A stretch of DNA of 64,000 nt from Isoetes taiwanensis (lineage: Eukaryota; Streptophyta; Lycopodiopsida; Isoetales; Isoetaceae). Positions 55,033 to 64,000 of this stretch are shown here, piece by piece; position 1 is the stretch's first letter, and the number at the start of each line of letters is the position of its first letter. Position numbers and translations under genes: made by a program. The DNA lies in NCBI GenBank assembly GCA_021234155.1, contig JAJEKV010000492.1, positions 1 through 64,000 on the forward strand, given 5' to 3'. The notes beneath the pieces are model-generated. The model searched no databases. It saw nothing but the letters and a program-made list of their open reading frames with translations, and had not been told where the DNA came from.

Positions 55033-57207
55033 ATGCCATCCATCGGGCAAGAGCCGGAAGCGCTCTCGGCTGCTTCACCGCATTCGCTTCAGGAGATAAT
55101 AGGGTTAGGGTTGTGCTGCAACCACATTTTCGGCAAACATAAGCCAGAATGTTTTTATTAGCACGTTTGCACAAACGAGGGTGGAGACTTTGGAGCGATT
55201 TGAAGGCATCGACGTTGCAGACAGCTGGGATTATTGTGCACGTGGAAAGCCTTATAGTCGTTAGATTTGATCTAAGGTGGAGAAAAATGATGGAAATTCC
55301 AGCGTGTTCATGGGAGCGTAGCGTTGGAAGTTATGTCGGGGCTTTCAGAATTCGACTTGGGATTACGGCATTACTGGCAAGTTCTAACCTTTGAGTGATT
55401 TTTAGGATTACGGCATTACTGGAATTGGAATTGGCATTACGGCCAATTGAATTGTAATTTTAATTATATACCTGGATTATGGGAATTCTTGGTGTTTGCA
55501 TCCTTGTCCATTCTGGTTTCTTGTTCCGAAGTTATCTTGTTCCAAAGGTAAAAGCTAGGTCACTTGCTCTATTTTTCCAAAAGATAAGCTCTTTTGCATT
55601 GGCGTTGTGGGCAATGGTTTCCAATCGATCTCATTTTTGACGACCTATTCATGTTTCTTCCCATTTCTTTTTAGGGCAAAATGCAAAGCTGGCTTGGGCA
55701 TTTCACTTACTTCGTTGGCTCTTTTGCAAAAGGTAAACTCTATGGCTTTGACCTTGGTGAGCAAGCATCGATTGTATCTACGATTGTATCTACTAGGCTT
55801 TTTTCTACACAAGTATCTCATTTTGTTTCCATCGATTTTGGTTTTTGCATCGACCAACATTTCCTCTAGGCAAGCTGTTTCTGTTTTTTCCCTTTGCATT
55901 TCCTTGTTTTGATGGCTCTTGCCCATATAGTATATTCTACTAGTTCATCTAATTAAGCAGTACCTTCTGTTGCATAGTCAAGTTAAGAGCCAAGCTTAAT
56001 TTCCACGAGAATCCAATATGCAATAGCCATTTAGTTTCACAAGCCAAGGTTAGGTTAGTGTTATTTGCCAGCTTCATTGCTAACTGCCAAATCCTGAAAT
56101 CAAATCAATAATCTAAAATAATGAAATGCTGCAAGCTTGTACAGTTCTTTTAAAAAAGCAGTACCTTCTGTTGCATAGTCAAGTTAAGAGCTAGAGCTCA
56201 AATGGTGGAGAATAAGGGCATGCGATGTATCTGGAGAAGCCATCTTCATAAGACATCCCTTAGATCCCTGCTTCTTCATCCAGATGATGAAGGGCGATTA
56301 TTTTTGGCATCTTCTTCCACAGATGGTTTGCTTAGAATCACTAAATTTAATGCTGATTTCACAAAATTTGACAACTTAGAGGAATACATTCTTCATGGGA
56401 GTGACAAAGGGGTACCAGTCTTTTGCTTGGCAACAACATATGATCTTGTTTTTGCAGGCACATCAGGGAAGGAGGTAGTGGCATGGCGAATAGGGGAGTG
56501 GAGGCCAGTAGATGTGAAAATGGGAGGACATTCAGGATGGGTTAGAGATGTTACTGTGCATAGAAACATTGCATTTAGTGCAGCCTGTAATGTCATCAAG
56601 GTTTGGGAGCTCACTGGAGCCTTTGATCAGGATGAAGAAGGTAAAACAGAAGGTGGAACTGTTCTCAGTGTCACTCATATGGGGGATATTGAGATCTATA
56701 GAGGGGATATTATGACATGTATGGTCGGGAACCAAAAACTGTATTGTGGAACAAATGATGGCGTTTTACACTCTTGGAATTTTCCAGAAGATGGCAAGAA
56801 ATTGTCTGCACAGGCATTCCAGAAGTGTGGCAGCATTGGTGCTCACCAGGGTAGGATTTCCTCTTTGGTTTATGAAGGAGGAAATGTGGTTATTTATAGG
56901 TCATGATGGCTGTATAAGAATTTGGGATGGATTGAACTTACAGCTGATCGCAGAGGCCTGCCGGGCCCACAACGGAGAAAAGGTTAATTCTCTTACAACC
57001 ACTAGGTTTGCTCTACTTAGTGGTGGAGCAGATAATACCATTTGGAAATGGGATTTTTCCTTGAACCCTAGTGGAGAGCCCACTTTGGCTCATAATGTTC
57101 CAGTGAGAAGGGTTCTTGCTAGTAGAGCTGAGGAATTTAATACAGGCATGTCTCTGCTTGTCTCAGGTGGGGCAGATGGTGAAGTATGTCTTTGGTTGCT
57201 TGGCTAG
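55033..57207 (+). CDS. WD40-repeat protein gene, copy 2, possibly F-box/WD40
   Basis: The main exon, 56,202-57,207, encodes about 335 residues with WD40 blades. Recognisable elements are GHSGWVRDVTV, NVIKVWEL, HDGCIRIWDG, NTIWKWDFS, SLLVSGGADGEVCLWLLG and the stop. One frame change at about 56,890-56,900 joins two open parts (234 codons, then GHDGCIRIWDGLNLQ onward); copy 1 differs exactly there, so a small consensus error is likely. Upstream, an ATG at 55,033 starts MPSIGQEPEALSAASPHSLQ. After CNHIFGKHKPECF and a further frame change comes LARLHKRGWRLWSDLKA, which resembles an F-box (..ILSFLPP..L..LARVCKRWR.L). Such proteins act as substrate adaptors of SCF ubiquitin ligases. WD40 is clear; the F-box part is a suggestion, and introns between 55.4 and 56.2 kb are not resolved. 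Confidence 0.7.
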
Positions 57208-58196
57208 TACATTAGATGCAGGCTCAGGTATTGTAATTAAGAGCATCACTGATAGCTAAGGTTGAGAAAGCTAGAGAGCTCTTGGTGGAAAAGTTTGACT
57301 GCATCTTCAAGGAAGAGTTCATAGGAGTTAAATTTAAATGTCAAGGTCCATACAATTTCTAGTGGCTGCCAGTGGGCGTAAAAAGCTCTTCTTCTATTAA
57401 AGTTGGCTGTGATCCCAACGTTGTTATTTCTCTGCACTTGTTGGTGTACATAAGTAAAGCAGCTGCAATTTAGATGATGGTGCCTTTCAGATGATTTCAT
57501 TCATCGCCCTAATAGATTGGTTGTGCACGGTTGGCATTGCAACAACACGACCATGGGATGCGACATGCTTAAGCGGATGGGTTCTGAAATTGTCAGCCTA
57601 ACGTTGTGTCCATTTATTGATGGCATCTGGAAAGGCAACAAGTCACGACTGTCAAAAAGTAGTTCAACAGATGGCGTCTACAAGATTAATTAGATAAATG
57701 AGGCACTCAAATTACCCAATAATACAAAGGTGGGAAGCTGAATAAGTGTGTTACAATCCAGTAAAGAAAACCTCTGCAAGTTTTAGTTATGATTTATTTC
57801 GAGGTATATACTGGACTCTTCTAAATTTAATAAAATGGCGGTGCTTATGATGTGTTTAAAGAGATAAGCATGTTACACGCAGATCTACTGCCGGTACTTA
57901 GCTACGAGTAGCGCTGTAAGGCTTATGATCTTGTGAGGTATTTGTGTTGCATCATGTTACAGACATCTATGGACGATGGTGAGCCTAGAATTGGTCACCT
58001 GTCTTCTTAGCCATTTGGAAGAAGTAAATGAGCTGCTGATCCAGTTACATGCAAAATGCTGGAAGAGGATTTAATAAATTTAGCCCAATGCAGGAACCGC
58101 AGCAAAATTATAGGTATTTAGGTTGTCTTGGGTGACAGCCAGTTGTAGCCTTATAGAAGATTATATAGATTCTTTCAGCAGCATAAATCAGTTTAC

Positions 58197-59354
58197 ACCA
58201 AGTTGCTACACTATTTTCAGTTGTATATTGTTTGCGGATTGAGAGTCAAATAATATGTACAATGGGCTTAGGTTCAGTTTTTGACCAGGTTGAGTTAGGG
58301 GGTTTGAGAAATCAGACAAGCACATTGTGTGAAAGAGAAAAGATGATGATGTTATGACAAAAAAGAAGACCAGTTTATGATTTTGACAAAGTGTCTAGTG
58401 ATTGAGGCAAGTAAAACATCCATATCAAAATCACAGCTTTGATTTATAACATGTGAAATGATATGCTGATATTATCTGGACAACTCAATTAGGATCGTTC
58501 TTATGAGATTTTCAGTTTTATGGTTTGACTTGGAAACTTTTAATCATAGCCATGTTTGTAGAGGTTTTAAGGGCTATTGAATTGTTCCCAATGGCACCAC
58601 ATGTTTTGCCTCCATTTCATCTTATTCAAGGAGAGTCATCCCATTGCTCTTCACGTTGGAAGATTATCTCCGTTAATAAATAAAAAGACATCCGTGACTC
58701 TCCCTAAGATATAAAGCACCTGCTGCAAATTGTCTTTTAAAAGCCTTATGTCACACTCTTCCTCTCCTGACCAATGAAATGAAAGCTCGGTTGTCTTCCA
58801 TATACCACATTGGCATTATTCATCTTGCGAAAGATGAAACTGTAAACTTTTGATTTTTTTTGAAGAGTATATCCCTCGCCACATGTACCATGGTGACATA
58901 GCTCTCTCCAGTAACATGGGACATATGGTGGCATCTTTAAGGCCAATTGTATGCACACATGATGAAGTGGACGCCCTCAATTTACACTCAGCTTATACAA
59001 ATGCCCCAGTGTTATTATATCAACTGTGTCCATGTAAGAGGTATAGTTAGAACAACGATACAAACTTACCCAGATTGAAGCTAATGTGCCATGGCAAAGC
59101 CCCTCTATACCGATCGAGAAATGCCCAACGATCTCTGCAACAACCAGAAATGATATGGTAAATGCACGAAGCAGAAATTACATCTCTTATGGGCACTAAG
59201 ATATGCTTACCCAAAGGAAGCAAATGAGTAGCCATCAAATATGCGGTTTGCGACAAGGACAACAATTCACATCCAGTGCAATAGGGAATTAGTTACACTA
59301 GATTCAGGAGCACAAATAAATGAATTCGCATAGATAATTTACTTCGCAGAACAT
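58197..59354. repeat. Tandem duplication of 1.16 kb, unit 1
   Basis: Starts ACCAAGTTGCTACACTATTT. The first ~79 bp are also the end of the 4.9-kb unit, so the two duplications share a border sequence. Confidence 0.92.
58860..59280 (-). CDS. Candidate exons of an unidentified minus-strand gene, unit 1
   Basis: Read on the minus strand, an open segment IPYCTGCELLSLSQTAYLMA (then THLLPLG) ends at 59,211, directly before GTAAGC. A 65-nt piece 59,134-59,070, preceded by TTGCAG and followed by GTAAGT, reads RWAFLDRYRGALPWHISFNL. A further open piece at about 58,990-58,860 reads LRASTSSCVHTIGLKDATIC (then PMLLERAMSPWYMWRG). The wording is protein-like and the splice borders are canonical, but phases across introns were not fully checked and I do not recognise the family. 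It could be an internal part of a larger gene extending to higher coordinates. Confidence 0.35.
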
Positions 59355-60508
59355 ACCAAGTTGCTACACTATTTTCAGTTGTATATTGTTTGCAGATTGA
59401 GAGCCAAATAATATGTACAATGGGCTTAGGTTCAGTTTTTGACCAGGTTGAGTTAGGGGGTTTAAGAAATCAGACAAGCACATTGTGTGAAAGAGAAAAG
59501 ATGATGATGTTATGACAAAAAAGAAGACCAGTTTATGATTTTGACAAAGTGTCTAATGATTGAGGCAAGTAAAACATCTATATCAAAATCACAGCTTTGA
59601 TCTATAACATGTGAAATGATATCTTTGATATTATCGGACAACTCAATTAGGATCGTTCTTATGAGATTTTCGGTTTTTTATGGTTTGACTTGGAAACTTT
59701 TAATCATAGCCATGTTTGTAGAGGTTTTAAGGGCTATTGAATTGTTCCCAATGGCACCACATGTTTTGCCTCCATTTCATCTTATTCAAGGAGAGTCATC
59801 CCATTGCTCTTCACGTTGGAAGATTATCTCCGTTAATAAATAAAAAGACATCCGTGACTCTCCTAAGATATAAAGCACCTGCTGCAAATTGTCTTTTAAA
59901 AGCCTTATGTCACACTCTTCCTCTCGACCAATGAAATGAAAGCTCGGTTGTCTTCCATATACCACATTGGCATTATTCATCTTGCGAAAGATGAAATAAA
60001 CTTTTGATTTTTTTGAAGAGTATATCCCTCGCCCACATGTACCATGGTGACATAGCTCTCTCAGTAACATGGGACCTATTTGGCATCTTTAAGGCCAATT
60101 GTATGCACACATGATGAAGTGGGCGCCCTCAATTTACACTTTCGGCTTATACAAATGCCCGATTTGTTATTATATCAAAGGGTGTCCATGTAAGAGGTAT
60201 AGTTAGAACAACGATACAAACTTACCCAGTTGAAGCTAATGTGCCATGGCAAAGCCCCTCTATCACCCCCGTCGAGAAATGCCTAGCGATCTGCTTGCAA
60301 CAACGAAATGATATGGTAAATGCGCAGGCGAAATTACATCTCTTATGGGCACTAAGATATGCTTACCCAAAGGAAGCAAATGAGTAGCCATCAAATATGC
60401 GGTTTGCGACAAGGACAACAATTCACATCCAGTGCAGTAGGGAATTAGTTACACTAGATTCAGGAGCACAAATAAATGAATTAGCATAGATAATTTGCCA
60501 TGAGAACA
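59355..60508. repeat. Tandem duplication, unit 2
   Basis: Same sequence restarting at 59,355 and ending at AACATACCAA near 60,508. CAG/CTG sites of unit 1 are altered here: CTCCTGACC becomes CTCGACC, CTCTCCAGTAAC becomes CTCTCAGTAAC, and CCCCAGTG becomes CCCGATTTG. Confidence 0.92.
60005..60445 (-). pseudogene. Second copy of the candidate minus-strand exons, unit 2
   Basis: Same order of pieces as in unit 1, but the middle exon region (about 60,225-60,300) and the last one carry small changes at former CAG/CTG sites that break their frames. Confidence 0.35.
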
Positions 60509-60894
60509 TACCAACAAGCATTGCGTAAATGATGTTCTTGTGTCTAATCTTATCACATCAAAATTAACTTTGCCATTGCTGCATCTTCACGGGCTCTCTT
60601 CATCTCCAAGATCATGGCTACCTGTGAGGATTGATTTTGCAATTTGGACTGTTGATTTTGCGATTTGGGACCGCCAAGCATTTGGAAGACGGAAACTACA
60701 TTTTTTATTTTGTAACTTGAAATTAGCACTGTTTGTGATGACATTGATATATAGAACTTTATTACAAATTACAAAGGTAAAAGAACATTATCAAAACACA
60801 TGTAATTTCTGTAAAAAATAATCAAACGTGCTTTTCACTAGTTTATTTTTATTTATTTAAATTCATGCCCTTATTTAAATTCGAAACAAAATAT
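60509..60894. other. Stretch after the duplication
   Basis: A minus-strand segment reads QVAMILEMKRAREDAAMAKL followed by ILM, a possible further exon of the minus-strand gene. The plus-strand frame over it has no motif. Confidence 0.25.
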
Positions 60895-60937
60895 CATCCT
60901 ATATTATAACTAGAAAAAGTGCCCAGCGTTGCTGGGC
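60895..60937 (+). repeat. Helitron-like terminus, copy 2
   Basis: A-TCCTATATTATAACTAG followed by GTGCCCAGCGTTGCTGGGC. Shared with 39,822-39,870. It starts with TC after an A, as Helitron 5' ends do, and has a GC hairpin nearby. Confidence 0.4.
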
Positions 60938-61430
60938 TTTTCATCGTGCATAAATTGAAAAGGTAATAAACAAGGTGAATTTTAAGTTGAGAACATCCGG
61001 AAGGGGCAAAAGTTGTGTAAAGTGAAACTTACACTATTAGCCGATATTTCTCTTTCCTAAGCATTTGTTTTCTTAAGCATAGATTCTTCAAACTTTGGGT
61101 TTAGACTTTAGATTCAAAAGCTTCTTAGGGGATTGGAATTTGTTATCACACTTGCTCTGCCTCACAAGCTACCATGTGTAAATTTAGACCAACGATAAGA
61201 ATCAAAGATTATAGCTTTGACTTTAAAATTTATAAGATGAAAATCCATATGCGTTGTTCCCATTTCCTTTCATCATCGAAGGAACATGCCATCTCAATTT
61301 TCTTCTTCCTCTAGCCTTGTCTTTAACATTTGGACTAAAAAACTCTTTAGGTTCAATCTTCCGAAGGAGTTTTCTAGAGGGTTCAATTTTCCCTAAGGAG
61401 TTCTTCTAGAGGGTTCCCCTTTGTTCGATT
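60938..61430. other. AT-rich stretch without a recognised gene
   Basis: Contains the direct repeat TTTTCTAGAGGGTTC / TTCTTCTAGAGGGTTC near 61,370-61,416 and nothing else supported. Confidence 0.4.
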
Positions 61431-61560
61431 TAATGGCTAGTCCATTGGGTTAGCAATTAGGAGATCTTGTGTTCAAGTCTCTAGGGGTCCGTCATATGTC
61501 CTTATGGATGCTGCCAATGTGGCATGACGTAAAAATCTATCTATCTATCTATCTATCTTT
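61431..61560 (+). mobile_element. SINE-like element
   Basis: TGGCTAGTCCATTGGGTTAG fits an RNA polymerase III A box. About 30 bp later TTGTGTTCAAGTCTCT fits a B box. The sequence ends in (TCTA)n at 61,533-61,558. This is the layout of tRNA-derived SINEs. No target duplication identified. Confidence 0.35.
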
Positions 61561-64000
61561 ACATCGCATATCAAAATGACAAATAAACTATTTTTTTCCC
61601 AATAAATATGTGAATAACATCTCAATTGTACTTAGTAATTTCAAAAATCCTTTCTATAGTATGTAAGTCAAAAGAACATTGCGCAAATATATGAACAGCC
61701 CTACATGTGGGGAAATAAATAGGGGATTTGAGTTTTTTTATTTTTGCATAAAAATTTAAGAGAATGCAATGCTCCAACCCTCATCATAAATCCATCTGTT
61801 TTTCCCAAATTCCATCAATCATCTTTTAAAATAAGAACAGATCAATGCATTGCTTTGAGGTCACTCCAATACACCAAGGGAATTGCAGACATTCAATATC
61901 TCTTTGTGATAGATAAATTCACAGATTAGCACTTAGATTGTCGAATGTGGAATATTAAGAGAATTGTGTGTTTGAAGATATGCAGTAAAGGCTTATGTTT
62001 CATTTTCTTATGCAAAAGCCTAAGCAGATTAATAATTGTTTGTCAAACAGGTTTTTACATAAGATAAAATTAATGATGGTTCCAAACAATGCCTATTCTT
62101 TCTTTTGAAGTCAAAAGCTTGCATGATTTGTATAATTTCGTGTAACTTTTTGTACCATATGGTGATTGTTTAGGGTATCTGCTTGGATCATCCGTTCGAT
62201 CCACATAAAACAATTTGTATCTCCACACATACCCACCAAAGCATTCCTAGCTATCCAAAATGACCATCCAAAATGACCAAGTCATGTATCCTCTACCATT
62301 TGCTCCATTCCCCGAAAGTGCAGCTAATATGAGGGATCTTGCGGGCCCTTTCGTAAAAAAATACCCTTACCTTAATGCGGACTTCAAGCATTTGATATAA
62401 CCCTATATAATTCTTAACCTGTCCTCCAAGATTTTGCCCGAGAAAATAATGGCAAGTTCATATCAAAGTAATGCCTACAAAATGCCGCAAAATGCAAAAG
62501 ATATTAGATGAAATTTGGGGCTTGATAATCAACACAAACATGAGGCTCCTACCATTTTTGTGATCATAATTGCACATTATTGTAATGCATTTTGGTGCCA
62601 TCCAGATATTCCAAGGAACAATGTTAAGGCATACACCTATAAGAAACATTTTGCATCAACATACATCATGGTCGAAAAGATGTGTCTAAATGCAATGGCC
62701 ACACACTTACAATCACCCAATAGGAACTCCATTCTTGATTCTGCGGAAACATCACATGGCGGCTTCTCCATAATACATGGAATGCAACTGTAAGAGGAAG
62801 GGTGGTAAGAAAAGGAAGTACTTTGAGATTATAGAAGGAGATGTTGTTCAAGGGATTTTACCCGACAAGGAAATGTGGATGCCATTTAAGACTTCGAATT
62901 TGAGACTCGAAGAAGCCATTTGTGAATTCCCCCGAGGGACATGATTTATTTTTACGTGAGTATATCTGTGGATATGAGCTTATTTCGTGGTGTACAAAGC
63001 CGACAATCTCTCCAAGAGGAGTTTGAGATGGCTTCTTCATTTGTCCCAACACAGTAGTGTCTCAAGAATGATCATCTTTGTTTTTCGTTTGATGGGAGAC
63101 TCATGAGCTTGCATGATGTAGAGCTCAGTATTAAATGTGCAAGTGAAAGAGCCATCTTACCACTCGATGAGAATGTTATGTTGGTGAAATGAGCATGCCC
63201 AAAACTTGTGCGTAATTTTGAGAATCAATAGATTAGGCTCTTTGCAATTGACTAAATACATTCTTTCATAGGTGGCTCTAATCATTTGTTATAATTGGGT
63301 GCATCCAAGAAAACACCCAAAAAGGAGCACCCAAAACACTCTTCTAAACATTAAAAGAAAAAGATGTTGAACCCATTCTTTGGGATGCATCTAAAACATA
63401 CATGTACACAACTCTCCCACAAACGCAAGATGCATTGTAGATTCTCACCTTGCAAACAACAAATCCTCGGAACCAAATCGGCCTGCATAATTACTCCAAA
63501 GGTTCATGCCTAGAACTGAAGGCCTACCCTCGCTGGTTGGAAGCAAAGAGCAGGAAGAAAAGTAGCCGACAGAAGTCGAAATGGTTTGTGATAATTACAA
63601 ACCCTTACAAGGACTTAGGGAATCTTGTTGTTCTAATATAGTTGTCACATCAATGCAATGCTGTCGGTATTATTCAAACCGCCAAAAGCTCCATTATTAT
63701 ATTCATTCTTCAAAAAATCAAAAAAATCCGACCTCATAAAACCCGACCTTAATATTTCTCCCTTTAGATCAACCCCATAGCACATTCTAAGAGTCAGATT
63801 CCGAGACTGAAAACCAATCTGACCTCAATGATGCCAAATGCCGTCTAAATTGATCTATGTTGGAATTTATTAGACAAAATGTATTACAACTTTTATATGA
63901 ACATAAAGCATATGAATAACTAACCGGCATGACATATCAAAGGGTTTGCCGTTTCGCATTGATAAACCAAACCGGCCCCTGCTCTCGAGGCGGTTCACAC
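61561..64000. other. AT-rich stretch to the end of the window
   Basis: Several frames of 60-92 codons on both strands (for example 62,515-62,793 plus) have no motif, no partner exons I could join, and no repeat relation to the rest of the window. Confidence 0.4.

Larger units (their letters stand above)
53285..58275. repeat. Tandem duplication, copy 2 (4.99 kb)
   Basis: Second copy, longer by an internal 151-bp duplication and many small indels. It continues into GGTTCAGTTTTTGACC, so its right end joins the region duplicated at 58.2-60.5 kb. Confidence 0.95.

Noticed and set aside
48428-58275. CAG/CTG differences as methylation-driven mutation
   Set aside because: Deamination of methylated CHG would give TAG/CTA; the observed changes are mostly CGG/CCG and small indels.

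Overview
The window looks like repeat-dominated nuclear DNA of a land plant with a large genome. The evidence is degenerate L1-type LINEs, plant-style ankyrin and PPR-DYW coding remnants, GT-AG introns, long AT-rich gene-free stretches, many nested tandem and inverted repeats, and microsatellites. The transposase-like families recall, from memory, proteins of gymnosperms, ferns, lycophytes and mosses more than of angiosperms. The sequence alone does not name a species. Nothing looks bacterial, organellar or viral.

Layout. 1-5.3 kb is a GC-rich, decayed minus-strand LINE with ORF1, reverse transcriptase and C-terminal remnants; a 0.56-kb MITE-like element sits inside its ORF1. 5.3-8.7 kb is AT-rich, with tandem duplications, a poly(T) tract and a minus-strand ankyrin-repeat fragment. 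9,064-22,222 is the centrepiece: a 13.16-kb DNA transposon with perfect 25-bp terminal inverted repeats and an ACTT target duplication. It is inserted in a ~465-bp repeat whose uninterrupted copy lies inverted at 47,543-48,008. It carries a decayed minus-strand transposase (signatures KMDQ, LDN, GHTHDDID), a plus-strand half with eroded unfamiliar genes, and two clusters of a private palindrome (core CTCGACTCGCGAGTCGAG). 22.4-32.1 kb holds low-complexity DNA and then a second region that appears to encode relatives of the plus-strand proteins. That region is dotted with a different palindrome (AAATCGCGCC..GGCGCGATTT type).

32.1-47.2 kb contains two inverted copies of another mobile element with a second transposase-like protein (one copy 32.15-37.0 kb, one 45.6-47.2 kb). 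The first copy is interrupted by a 2.5-kb insertion carrying a PPR-DYW pseudogene. Between the copies lie LINE fragments, a 20-bp minisatellite and further short repeats. 48.4-58.3 kb is a tandem duplication of a ~4.9-kb unit holding a WD40 beta-propeller gene, possibly with an F-box-like first exon. 58.2-60.5 kb is a tandem duplication of a 1.16-kb unit with candidate minus-strand exons of an unidentified gene. 60.5-64 kb is AT-rich, with a Helitron-like end, a SINE-like element and no recognised gene.

Only the WD40 copy at 55-57.2 kb and perhaps the duplicated minus-strand exons look like host genes; nearly everything else is mobile DNA or its debris. In both tandem duplications the two copies differ mostly at CAG/CTG trinucleotides, and those differences break frames. 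This looks like sequencing or consensus error at methylated CHG sites rather than evolution, so several pseudogene calls here may be partly artefactual.
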